DNA from: Acidimicrobiia bacterium
Lineage (GTDB): Bacteria; Actinomycetota; Acidimicrobiia; Acidimicrobiales; Iamiaceae
Reading direction: 5' to 3'
Length of the DNA: 17,926 nt
NCBI GenBank assembly: GCA_019247975.1
Contig: JAFBAD010000036.1
Span: forward strand, 1-17,926
Below, in pieces: positions 1 through 6,295 of this stretch (position 1 is its first letter; each line of letters starts with the position of its first letter). The notes under the pieces were generated by a model. The model was not told the DNA's origin and searched no databases. It saw only the letters and a program-made list of their open reading frames with translations. The translations under genes were made by a program, and so were the position numbers.

Positions 1-410
1 CCGAGGGCGCGTTCGGCATCGTCCTCAACCGGCCGTCCGCGACGCGGGCCGACGAGCTCGTCCCCGGCTGGGGCGAGCGGGCGGTCGCGCCGGCGGTGAT
101 GTTCCTCGGTGGACCCGTCGGCCAGAACGGCGTCATCGGGCTCCACCGCGGCGGGACGATCGACCTCAACGTGCCGCCGGAGCTGACCGACGACCCGCCC
201 GACACGGTCCGCTTGTTCGCGGGCTCGGCCGGCTGGGCGGGCGGCCAGCTCGAGGACGAGCTGACCGAGGGCGCCTGGTGGGTGCTCGACGCGGAGCCCG
301 ACGATCCGTTCGTCGAGACCCCCGACGAGCTGTGGGCTGCGGTCCTCCGCCGCCAGCCGGGCACCCTCGCCTGGTTCGCCATCCACCCCGTGGACCCGAC
401 CGTGAACTGA
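1..410 (+). CDS. YqgE/AlgH (UPF0301/DUF179) family protein, 3' part
   Basis: This is the C-terminal part of a gene that begins before the window; the frame is open from base 3 to the TGA at 408-410. The translation starts EGAFGIVLNRPS, continues through FLGGPVGQNGVIGLH, and ends in a segment with FAGSAGWAGGQLEDEL, GAWWVLDAEPDDPF and WFAIHPVDP. This order (GxVLNRP, then GGPV, then G-Y/SAGWxxGQLExEL, then W) is the signature of the YqgE/AlgH family. These are small cytoplasmic proteins of about 180-200 residues whose biochemical role is not settled; AlgH was first described as a regulator of alginate production in Pseudomonas. About 135 residues are visible, so roughly the first quarter is missing. 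No operon partner can be inferred, because the next gene seems to have its own promoter. Confidence 0.9.
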   Translation, partial: EGAFGIVLNRPSATRADELVPGWGERAVAPAVMFLGGPVGQNGVIGLHRGGTIDLNVPPELTDDPPDTVRLFAGSAGWAGGQLEDELTEGAWWVLDAEPDDPFVETPDELWAAVLRRQPGTLAWFAIHPVDPTVN

Positions 411-420
411 CGGCGGCGAT

Positions 421-426
421 TAGCGT
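421..426 (+). promoter_or_regulatory. Putative -10 element (TAGCGT) of a leaderless transcript
   Basis: TAGCGT fits the TANNNT actinobacterial -10 pattern. It lies 7 nt before the GTG at 434, the same geometry as the -10 boxes before guaB3, pcrA and the B12-binding gene in this window. No convincing -35 hexamer is seen. The element would drive the small leader ORF and the 132-aa gene behind it. Confidence 0.4.
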
Positions 427-433
427 CTAGGAC

Positions 434-517
434 GTGAGGCTGCGGAGCGCCAGCGGAGCGAGCACCACCCGAGAACGCGATGCCGAAGGCCGACCCGCGC
501 AGCGGGTCGCAACGTAA
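434..517 (+). CDS. Putative 27-aa leaderless leader peptide/uORF
   Basis: A GTG at 434, placed 7 nt after the TAGCGT box, opens a 28-codon frame that ends with TAA at 515-517. The last A of that stop is the first base of the ATG of the next gene (TAATG), the classic arrangement for translational coupling by stop-restart. The peptide would start MRLRSASGAST and be rich in Arg, Ala and Ser. No family is recognised, and the peptide itself may matter less than the act of translating it. An 8-bp hairpin (491-509) falls at the end of the frame, so ribosomes completing the uORF would open the structure that precedes the downstream ATG, which has no Shine-Dalgarno sequence. The frame is short and could be chance; the support is the combination of promoter spacing and the TAATG overlap. 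Confidence 0.35.
   Translation: MRLRSASGASTTRERDAEGRPAQRVAT
491..509 (+). repeat. Perfect 8-bp inverted repeat (hairpin) before the 132-aa gene
   Basis: CGACCCGC (491-498) and GCGGGTCG (502-509) are perfect complements around a 3-nt GCA loop. The hairpin ends 7 nt before the ATG at 517. It has no T-tract, so it does not look like a terminator. It could limit access to the start codon or be one copy of a dispersed palindrome. Confidence 0.55.
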
Positions 518-915
518 TGGCCAGTTTGTCGTTCGAGGGGGAGACGCACGGCGAGCTGGTCGTGAAGGTCCGGCGCTGGCTGGCCTCGGTGGAGGGCGAC
601 CCCGAAGCCCACCTCACGCGGACCGAGGCGGTCGAGCAGGGCGCCGAGCTGACCAAGGAGGCGCTGCGGGTGATCGCCTCGGCCGCGCCCAAGCCCGTCG
701 CCCAGAGCGACGTCGTCAAGGCGCTGACCGGCATGGGCTACAAGGCCACCGACTCGGCCAAGGCCGCGATCATCGACGGGCTCGATTCGGTGGAGGAGAT
801 GACGGGGGGCAGCGTCGTGCAGCTGGCCCGCGAGGCGGGCAAGTCCGTGGCGTACCAGATGAACACCACGATCGCCCGGCAGATCCTGAAGGGCCTCAAG
901 CAGGTCCCCCGGTAG
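517..915 (+). CDS. Conserved-looking small protein of unknown function (132 aa)
   Basis: No family is recognised. The 132-residue product is soluble, has no signal peptide or membrane segment, and is mostly helical by composition. Residues about 1-50 (MASLSFEGETHGELV onward) look like an amphipathic helical domain. Residues about 58-100 (KPVAQSDVVKALTGMGY, then DGLDSVEEMTGGSVVQL) resemble a winged-helix-like arrangement, but this is only a resemblance. The C-terminus is basic (RQILKGLKQVPR), which could suit nucleic-acid binding. The coding bias is good (G or C in nearly all third positions). The ATG at 517 has no Shine-Dalgarno sequence and overlaps the stop of the putative leader ORF, so coupled translation is the likely mode. 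An upstream ATG at 480 is in another frame and is not relevant. Confidence 0.75.
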   Translation: MASLSFEGETHGELVVKVRRWLASVEGDPEAHLTRTEAVEQGAELTKEALRVIASAAPKPVAQSDVVKALTGMGYKATDSAKAAIIDGLDSVEEMTGGSVVQLAREAGKSVAYQMNTTIARQILKGLKQVPR

Positions 916-926
916 CGCGCGGACAT

Positions 927-942
927 CCGGGGGACACCCCGG
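927..942 (+). terminator. GC hairpin after the 132-aa gene (weak terminator candidate)
   Basis: CCGGGG (927-932) pairs with CCCCGG (937-942) around a GACA loop, 11 nt after the TAG of the 132-aa gene. No U-tract follows; instead a TACGCT box begins at 945. It may act as a terminator, as actinobacterial terminators often lack the U-tract, or it may simply be GC-rich spacer. Confidence 0.3.
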
Positions 943-944
943 GG

Positions 945-950
945 TACGCT
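945..950 (+). promoter_or_regulatory. Putative -10 element (TACGCT) of the secreted membrane protein gene
   Basis: TACGCT matches TANNNT. It lies 33 nt before the ATG at 984, leaving room for a short 5' leader that carries a strong GGAGG ribosome binding site at 975-979, 4 nt before the ATG. The -35 region is not clear. Confidence 0.3.
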
Positions 951-983
951 CGCCGCCGCCCAAAGTCGCTGATCGGAGGCTCG

Positions 984-1775
984 ATGCGGGTGTGCAGCCG
1001 GTTGGTCATGATCGTTCTCGTCGCCGCACCCATCTGGGTCGTGGCCGCGGCGCCCGCCGGCGCCGACGTGGTCTCGCCCGCAGGCGCCTGCAGAGCGATC
1101 GGTGTCTGGAAGAAGGCCGGCATCACGCTGCGCACCACCGATCACAAGTCGGGCGACGTGATCACCATCCCTCGCCACGACATCGTCGCCTGGAAGGGCT
1201 TCCTGAAGAACGGCAAGGGCCACAAGACGACGACCCGGCGCGACATCGCCGGCAGCCTCGACATCGACCTGCCCCTGGGGCAGTCGCACACCATCGACAC
1301 GTGGGACAAGACGTCGGTGCGCACGGCCAAGAAGGGCCGCCGGGGCTACAGCCTCCCGTCGTTCGTCACCGGCGTGAAGTTCAAGCTGGCAGGCCACCAC
1401 GACGAGAGCGGCAAGCAGGTCTGCAGCGGTTCGGTGTACATGAAGGTCAAGGGCAGCGGTACGTCCAACCCGCTCTTCTGGGCGTCGGTCGTCGGCATCG
1501 TGGTCGGCCTCGCCGGCCTGCTGCTCAGTGGCCGACAGGTGGTCGACTCCGGCGATCCGCTGGTCGAGAACAGCGCCGCCACCCCGAGGGGACACGGTCG
1601 CCGGGTGCTCGGGGCGATCGGCGGGTTCATCCTCGGGGGCTCGATCGGTGCCCTGCTGCTCCCGCTCGGCACGCTGCCGCTCGACAGCATCCTGCTCCTC
1701 GTCCTGCCGATCGTGGGCCTGGTGATCGGGCTCGCCTTCGCCTGGATGGGTCCGCTCGGCAGCCGGGCCCGCTGA
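984..1775 (+). CDS. Secreted, membrane-anchored protein of unknown function (263 aa)
   Basis: No family is recognised. The N-terminus (MRVCSRLVMIVLVAAPIWVV, ending APAGA at about residue 28) is a typical Sec signal peptide with an Ala-x-Ala-type cleavage site. Residues about 30-160 form an extracytoplasmic domain rich in Lys, Arg, His and Thr, with a Cys near each end (GACRAIG and KQVCSGS) that could form a disulfide. A first membrane segment follows at about 165-184 and a C-terminal hairpin of two hydrophobic segments at about 208-227 and 233-257, ending in SRAR. The ATG at 984 is chosen because it is preceded by GGAGG at 975-979 and gives the signal peptide; the frame stays open upstream to 480, but that part is Arg-rich shadow sequence overlapping the previous gene. 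The basic exported domain might bind cell-wall polymers; this is inference only. Confidence 0.75.
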   Translation: MRVCSRLVMIVLVAAPIWVVAAAPAGADVVSPAGACRAIGVWKKAGITLRTTDHKSGDVITIPRHDIVAWKGFLKNGKGHKTTTRRDIAGSLDIDLPLGQSHTIDTWDKTSVRTAKKGRRGYSLPSFVTGVKFKLAGHHDESGKQVCSGSVYMKVKGSGTSNPLFWASVVGIVVGLAGLLLSGRQVVDSGDPLVENSAATPRGHGRRVLGAIGGFILGGSIGALLLPLGTLPLDSILLLVLPIVGLVIGLAFAWMGPLGSRAR

Positions 1776-1799
1776 CGCTTCGAGCCTGAAGCGGTCCGG

Positions 1800-1816
1800 G
1801 GCCCCGTTGGGGGGCC
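1800..1816 (+). terminator. GC hairpin between the membrane protein gene and guaB3
   Basis: GGCCCC (1800-1805) pairs with GGGGCC (1811-1816) around a 5-nt loop, 24 nt after the stop of the membrane-protein gene. The guaB3 -10 box begins 3 nt later. There is no T-tract, so termination is only a possibility. Confidence 0.3.
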
Positions 1817-1818
1817 AG

Positions 1819-1824
1819 TAGATT
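1819..1824 (+). promoter_or_regulatory. Putative -10 (TAGATT) for leaderless guaB3-guaA
   Basis: TAGATT lies exactly 6 nt before the GTG start at 1831, so transcription should begin at or within a base of the start codon. No Shine-Dalgarno sequence precedes the GTG, which fits leaderless translation. No clear -35 hexamer and no purine riboswitch are visible. Confidence 0.6.
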
Positions 1825-1830
1825 CGATCC

Positions 1831-2940
1831 GTGAGCGAGGTCGACATCGGCATGGGCAAGGCCGGTCGCCGCGCCTACAGCCTCGACGAGGTGGCGATCG
1901 TGCCGAGCCGGCGCACCCGCGACCCCGAGGACGTCGACCTGGCGTGGGAGATCGACGCGTTCCGCTTCGAGCTGCCGGTGATCGCCTCGGGGATGGACGG
2001 CGTCGTGAGCCCGACGACCGCGATCGCGTTCGGTCAGCTCGGTGCCGTCGCCGCGCTCAACCTCGAGGGCCTCTGGACCCGCTACGAGGATCCGACCGAG
2101 CTCCTGGTCGAGATCGCCGAGGCGCCGGACGACGAGGTCAGCGAGCGGCTCCGGGCGATCTACCGGGAGCCGGTGAAGCCGGACCTGATCGGGCAGCGGG
2201 TCAAGGAGATCCGCAAGGCCGGGGTCATCTCGTGCGGCGCGGTCACGCCCCACCGCGTCGAGGACCTCACCGATGCGATCGTCGCGGCCGAGCTCGACCT
2301 GCTCGTCATCCAGGGCACGGTCGTGTCGGCCGAGCACGTCACCAAGGGCGTGGACGACCCGCTCAACCTGAAGACGTTCGTGCGCCGCCTCGACCTGCCC
2401 GTGCTGGTCGGCGGCTGCTCGAGCTACCAGGCCGCGCTGCACCTCATGCGCACCGGCGCGGCCGGGATCCTGGTCGGCGTCGGGGCCGGCCGCTCGTCGA
2501 GCACCCGTCGCGTGCTCGGCACCGGCGTCGCGCAGGCCACCGCGATCGCGGACGCACGCGCCGCCCGCATGCGCCACCTCGACGAGACCGGGGTGTACGT
2601 GCACATCATCGCCGACGGAGGCATGGCGACCGGCGGTGACATCGCGAAGGCGATCGTGTGCGGGGCCGACGCGGTGATGCTCGGTGCGCCGTTCGCCGCG
2701 GCCGTCGACGCGCCCGGTCGCGGCCACCACTGGGGCCTCGCCGCCGCCCACCCGACGCTGCCTCGCGGTTCGCGGGTGGCCGTCGGTACCCGAGGCACGC
2801 TCGAGCAGATCCTCACCGGCCCGGCGCCCGACGACCGGGGCGACCTCAACCTGATGGGCGCGCTCCGCCGGGCGATGGCGCTCTGCGGCCACGCCACCCT
2901 GAAGGAGCTGCAGAAGGCCGATCTGGTGGTGACGTCGTGA
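1831..2940 (+). CDS. guaB3: GuaB3-family IMP dehydrogenase-related protein
   Basis: The 369-residue product is a TIM-barrel protein of the IMP dehydrogenase/GMP reductase superfamily and matches the actinobacterial GuaB3 group. That group lacks the CBS domains and starts with a short IGMGKxxRRAYSLDEVAIVPSRRTRDP-type segment. Seen motifs are ASGMDGVVSPTTA near the N-terminus, LLVIQGTVVSAEHV mid-protein, HLMRTGAAGILVGVGAG at about 203-220, and HIIADGGMATGGDIAKAI plus GADAVMLG in the phosphate-binding part. The loop that carries the catalytic Cys of true IMP dehydrogenases (GxCTTR) here reads GRSSSTRR at about 220-227, with no Cys. Classical IMP dehydrogenase chemistry is therefore doubtful, and mycobacterial GuaB3 is likewise reported to lack IMPDH activity. 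The gene overlaps guaA by 4 bp, tying it to guanine nucleotide synthesis. The GTG start fits the family's N-terminus and the leaderless promoter. Confidence 0.88.
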   Translation: MSEVDIGMGKAGRRAYSLDEVAIVPSRRTRDPEDVDLAWEIDAFRFELPVIASGMDGVVSPTTAIAFGQLGAVAALNLEGLWTRYEDPTELLVEIAEAPDDEVSERLRAIYREPVKPDLIGQRVKEIRKAGVISCGAVTPHRVEDLTDAIVAAELDLLVIQGTVVSAEHVTKGVDDPLNLKTFVRRLDLPVLVGGCSSYQAALHLMRTGAAGILVGVGAGRSSSTRRVLGTGVAQATAIADARAARMRHLDETGVYVHIIADGGMATGGDIAKAIVCGADAVMLGAPFAAAVDAPGRGHHWGLAAAHPTLPRGSRVAVGTRGTLEQILTGPAPDDRGDLNLMGALRRAMALCGHATLKELQKADLVVTS

Positions 2941-4478
2941 GCGCCGCCGACCGGCCGGTCCTCGTCGTCGACTTCGGCGCGCAGTACGCGCAGCTCATCG
3001 CCCGGCGCGTGCGCGAGGCGCACGTGTACAGCGAGATCGTCCCGCACACGATCACCGCGGCCGAGCTCGCCGCACGCGACCCCGCGGGGATCATCCTGAG
3101 CGGCGGACCGAAGTCGGTCCACGTCGACGGCGCGCCGGGTCTGGACACCGACGTCTGGGATCTGGAGCTGCCCGTCCTCGGCATCTGCTACGGCGCCCAG
3201 CTCGTCGCCCGCGACCTGGGCGGCGAGGTCTCGCGCACCGGCAAGGGCGAGTACGGCCGCACCGACCTCGAGGTCCTCGCCCCGGGCGTGCTGTTCTCGG
3301 GCGGCCAGCCCACCCACCAGCAGGTGTGGATGAGCCACTTCGACTCGATCACCACCGCGCCGACCGGCTTCACCGTCACCGCATCGACCACCGACGTGCC
3401 CGTCGCCGCCATGGAGCACGTGGGCCGGCGCATCCACGCCGTCCAGTTCCACCCCGAGGTGGTGCACACCCCGCACGGCCAGGCGGTGCTCGAGCAGTTC
3501 CTCTACGACGTCTGCGGGTGCGCGCCGACGTGGACGATGGGTTCGGTGATCGACCAGCAGGTCGCGGCGGTCCGCGCCCAGGTCGGCACCGGTCGCGTGA
3601 TCTGCGCGCTGTCCGGCGGGGTCGACTCGGCGGTGGCTGCCGCACTGGTGCACAAGGCGATCGGTCCGCAGCTCACGTGCGTCTTCGTCGACACCGGGCT
3701 CATGCGCCAGGGCGAGGGCGACCAGGTGGTCGAGACCTTCCAGCGTCACCAGGGCATCGAGCTCATCCAGGTGCACGCGGCCGAGCGCTACTTCGAGCGC
3801 CTCGCCGGCATCACCGAACCCGAGGACAAGCGCAAGACGATCGGCGAGCTGTTCATCCGCATCTTCGAGGAGACGTCGGGCGGCATCGAAGACGCCCGCT
3901 TCCTCGTGCAGGGCACGCTCTACCCCGACGTGATCGAGTCGGGCACGAGCGAGGCCGCGCGCATCAAGAGCCACCACAACGTCGGTGGCCTTCCCGAGGA
4001 CATGCAGTTCGAGCTGGTCGAGCCGCTCCGCCTGCTCTTCAAGGACGAGGTGCGCGCGGTCGGCACCGAGCTCGGCCTGCCCGACGAGATCGTCTGGCGC
4101 CAGCCGTTCCCGGGTCCCGGTCTCGGTGTCCGCATCATCGGCGAGGTGACGCCCGAGCGGGTGGCGATCCTCCAGCGGGCCGACGCGATCGTGCGCGAGG
4201 AGGTGCGGGCGGCCGGCCTCGAGCGCGACATCTGGCAGGCGTTCGCGGTCCTGCCCGACATCCGCAGCGTCGGGGTGATGGGCGACGAGCGGACCTACGC
4301 GTACCCGATCATCATCCGCGCGGTCACGAGCGAGGATGCGATGACCGCGGACTGGGCCCGGCTGCCCTACGACCTCCTCGAGCGCATGTCGAGCCGCATC
4401 ATCAACGAGGTGCAGGGGGTCAACCGGGTCGCCTACGACATCACGTCGAAGCCGCCCGGCACCATCGAATGGGAGTAG
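2937..4478 (+). CDS. guaA: GMP synthase (glutamine-hydrolysing)
   Basis: GuaA converts XMP, glutamine and ATP to GMP, the last step of de novo GMP synthesis in the cytoplasm. The 513-residue length is normal. The class I glutamine amidotransferase domain comes first: VDFGAQYAQLIARRVRE at the N-terminus, nucleophile Cys84 in LGICYGAQ, and the His172/Glu174 pair in QFHPEV. The ATP-pyrophosphatase domain follows, with P-loop SGGVDS at 226-231, FVDTGLMR, and IKSHHNVGG. The C-terminal dimerisation domain ends in the family-typical KPPGTIEWE. The start is a GTG at 2937 that overlaps the guaB3 stop as GTGA; this start gives the standard N-terminus and implies translational coupling. Nothing essential is missing. 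It is probably co-transcribed with guaB3 from the TAGATT promoter. Confidence 0.97.
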   Translation: MSAADRPVLVVDFGAQYAQLIARRVREAHVYSEIVPHTITAAELAARDPAGIILSGGPKSVHVDGAPGLDTDVWDLELPVLGICYGAQLVARDLGGEVSRTGKGEYGRTDLEVLAPGVLFSGGQPTHQQVWMSHFDSITTAPTGFTVTASTTDVPVAAMEHVGRRIHAVQFHPEVVHTPHGQAVLEQFLYDVCGCAPTWTMGSVIDQQVAAVRAQVGTGRVICALSGGVDSAVAAALVHKAIGPQLTCVFVDTGLMRQGEGDQVVETFQRHQGIELIQVHAAERYFERLAGITEPEDKRKTIGELFIRIFEETSGGIEDARFLVQGTLYPDVIESGTSEAARIKSHHNVGGLPEDMQFELVEPLRLLFKDEVRAVGTELGLPDEIVWRQPFPGPGLGVRIIGEVTPERVAILQRADAIVREEVRAAGLERDIWQAFAVLPDIRSVGVMGDERTYAYPIIIRAVTSEDAMTADWARLPYDLLERMSSRIINEVQGVNRVAYDITSKPPGTIEWE

Positions 4479-4542
4479 TGACGACGGTCACTCTGCACGA
4501 ACAAGCGGCCTGACCTGGGGTTCGTCGCCGCTCCGGCGGGAT

Positions 4543-4573
4543 TTGGCACGGGACGGTCACGGTTTTGTAACGT
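4543..4573 (+). promoter_or_regulatory. Promoter of the NlpC/P60 gene with a possible MtrA-type box
   Basis: A TTGGCA (4543-4548) resembling a -35 and a TAACGT (4568-4573) resembling a -10 are 19 bp apart, and the -10 lies 8 nt before the ATG at 4582. Overlapping them is a direct repeat GTCAC (4556-4560), 6 nt, GTAAC (4567-4571), with an 11-bp period. This is the GTNAC-N(5-6)-GTNAC form reported for the actinobacterial cell-wall response regulator MtrA, whose known targets include NlpC/P60 hydrolase genes. Binding by MtrA here is inference. Confidence 0.5.
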
Positions 4574-4581
4574 TGCCACCC

Positions 4582-5718
4582 ATGCTCCGCCGCAGACCCC
4601 TCCGCTTCGTCGCGGGCGTGCTGGCCCTGGCGACCGCGGCGGTGCCGATCGCAGCAGCCACCGGTGCGTACGGCGACCCCATCGGGGACAAGCGGGCCGA
4701 GGCCGAGCGGGTCGCGAACAAGCTCGACGCGCTGGAGAACGAGGCCGAGATCCTCGCCGAGCAGTACAACGACGCGCGCCTTGCGCTGAGCGACGTCCAG
4801 CAGAAGGTCGCCGCCGTGAAGGCCCGGGTCGCCGCCACCAACGCGGAGCTCGCGAAGCGGCGCGACAACGTGGCCAGCTACGCCGTGAACGCCTACATGA
4901 TGGGCGACCAGGGCGGCACCGCGACCGACGTCCTCGCATCCACCGACGGCAACGAGGTCGGCCGCCGCGAGGGCTACACGTCGGCGGCCATCGGCGACCG
5001 TGAGGACCTCCTGGATCGGTTGCACACCGCGAAGGCGGAGGCCGAGGTCCAGACGACGGCGCTGCACGAGGCCGAGCAGTCCGCCGAGGCGGCGAAGGCG
5101 AAGGTCGATGCGAAGCGCAAGGCCGCGCAGTCCGCGGTCGACGAGCAGCAGCAGGTCGTCTCGAAGGTCAAGGGCGAGCTGGCGCGGCTGGTGGCCGCGG
5201 AGCAGCGTCGCCAGGCCGCTGCGGCGGCCGCCCGTGCCCGCGCCGCGGCGCGACGCACCGCGTCGCACGTCAGCACCTCGCACCCGGTCGTCGACGAGCC
5301 GGCCGCCCCGCCGGTCGACTCCCCGTCGTCGCCGCCGTCACCGCCGGTTGCCAACCCGCCCGTCGGGGTGGGCGCGGACGCCGCCATCGCCGCGGCTCGC
5401 AGCGTGCTCGGGGTCCGCTACACGTGGGGCGGCGCGTCGCCCAGCACCGGGTTCGACTGCTCGGGCCTCGTCATGTGGGCGTGGGCCCACGGTGGCCGCT
5501 CGCTCCCGCACTCGTCGGCCGCACAGTACAGCTCGACGCAGCACATCTCGATGAGCGACCTGCAGCCGGGCGACCTCGTCTTCTACGGCAGCCCGATCCA
5601 CCACGTCGCCCTCTACATCGGTGGCGGTCAGATCATCCACGCTCCCCACACGGGCTCGTACGTGCAGGTCGCGAGCGTCTACTACTGGAGCGACGTGGCC
5701 GGAGCCGGTCGGGTCTGA
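4582..5718 (+). CDS. Secreted coiled-coil NlpC/P60 peptidoglycan endopeptidase
   Basis: The predicted enzyme cleaves peptide stems of peptidoglycan outside the membrane, as RipA-type hydrolases do during cell separation. The 378-residue protein starts with a signal peptide (MLRRRPLRFVAGVLALATAA, cleavage near residue 27-31). Residues about 32-235 form a long Ala/Glu/Lys-rich coiled coil. A Pro/Ser linker (about 236-260) follows, then a C-terminal NlpC/P60 domain (about 262-378). The catalytic Cys293 (FDCSGL), His341 (HHVALYIG) and third-position His353 (IIHAPH) are all present. Coiled coils in this class often keep the enzyme inactive until a partner such as FtsX binds. The ATG at 4582 is preferred over a TTG at 4543, because the TTG lies in the promoter and would spoil the signal peptide. 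The TGA overlaps the next gene's putative CTG start, so the two are probably coupled. Confidence 0.92.
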   Translation: MLRRRPLRFVAGVLALATAAVPIAAATGAYGDPIGDKRAEAERVANKLDALENEAEILAEQYNDARLALSDVQQKVAAVKARVAATNAELAKRRDNVASYAVNAYMMGDQGGTATDVLASTDGNEVGRREGYTSAAIGDREDLLDRLHTAKAEAEVQTTALHEAEQSAEAAKAKVDAKRKAAQSAVDEQQQVVSKVKGELARLVAAEQRRQAAAAAARARAAARRTASHVSTSHPVVDEPAAPPVDSPSSPPSPPVANPPVGVGADAAIAAARSVLGVRYTWGGASPSTGFDCSGLVMWAWAHGGRSLPHSSAAQYSSTQHISMSDLQPGDLVFYGSPIHHVALYIGGGQIIHAPHTGSYVQVASVYYWSDVAGAGRV

Positions 5719-6284
5719 GCAAGGCCCTGCCCCTGCTGGTCGCAGGGGTCCTCCTCGTCGCCTGCAGCGGCGGCGACGACCATGCCGCGTCGACGAGCAG
5801 CACGACCACCCGCGCGCCGTCGCGGGCGACCATCCCCGCCACCGTCGCCGCCGGCAAGGGCGTGCTGTCGCTCGAGGATGATTCGGTGCAGCTGACGGTG
5901 ACCGCGTGCGCCGGTCCCGACCCCGCGCCGACCGACCCGACCGCGCAGCGCCGCTTCGAGCTCGACGCGACGGGCACCGCGGACGGCGAGCCGGTCGTCG
6001 TGAAGGCGACCGACGTCAAGGCCGACTCGGGCGACGCGACCACGCTCACGCAGACCGTCACGGTGGTCTCGAAGAAGGGCGCGGACACCGTCGGGCTGGT
6101 GGCCAAGCGGAGCCACTTCGGCGGACGCTGGCTGGACCTCGACGAGCCTGCGGTCAGGGAGCCGCTCTTCCAGCGGAAGGGCTCGACCCTCGTGGTCCGC
6201 TCCAAGTTCGGCCCGCAGGGCTCACGTCAGGGCGACCCCGGCGTGATCGACGGAGCCCTGATCGCCGCCTGCCCGCAGGGCTAG
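5715..6284 (+). CDS. Putative lipoprotein, unknown function, apparent CTG start
   Basis: The product (189 aa from the chosen start) begins MSKALPLLVAGVLLVAC. This is a complete lipoprotein signal peptide with basic residue 3, a hydrophobic core and lipobox L-V-A-C with Cys17 as the lipid site. After it come an acidic SGGDD and a Ser/Thr tether (about 18-45), then a beta-rich extracytoplasmic domain with two Cys (TVTACAG and IAACPQG) that could form a disulfide. No family is recognised. No ATG, GTG or TTG in this frame gives the signal peptide; the only codon at the right place is CTG at 5715, which overlaps the NlpC stop as CTGA. A weak GGAG (5701-5704) lies 10 nt upstream. The alternative, a longer frame reading back into the NlpC domain, gives Arg-rich shadow sequence. 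The link with the upstream hydrolase suggests a cell-envelope role. Confidence 0.75.
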   Translation: MSKALPLLVAGVLLVACSGGDDHAASTSSTTTRAPSRATIPATVAAGKGVLSLEDDSVQLTVTACAGPDPAPTDPTAQRRFELDATGTADGEPVVVKATDVKADSGDATTLTQTVTVVSKKGADTVGLVAKRSHFGGRWLDLDEPAVREPLFQRKGSTLVVRSKFGPQGSRQGDPGVIDGALIAACPQG

Positions 6285-6287
6285 CTT
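6282..6287 (+). promoter_or_regulatory. Putative -10 (TAGCTT) for a leaderless dienelactone hydrolase gene
   Basis: TAGCTT overlaps the TAG stop of the lipoprotein gene and lies 8 nt before the GTG at 6296. No Shine-Dalgarno sequence precedes that GTG, so a leaderless mRNA is a reasonable reading. The spacing is at the long end for this pattern. Confidence 0.4.
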
Positions 6288-6295
6288 CCCGGCCC

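Noticed and set aside
480..983. N-terminal extension of the secreted membrane protein from an ATG at 480
   Set aside because: It overlaps the 132-aa gene in another frame and is Arg/Gly-rich shadow sequence. The ATG at 984 has GGAGG upstream and starts a signal peptide.
4477..4492. AGTGAC/GTCACT hairpin after guaA as a terminator
   Set aside because: Only 6 bp of stem with a 4-nt loop and no T-tract; too weak to call. The nearby CGCCG/CGGCG (4526-4538) is weaker still.
4543..4581. TTG start 13 codons upstream of the NlpC/P60 gene
   Set aside because: It lies in the -35 region and would add a non-hydrophobic stretch before the signal peptide.
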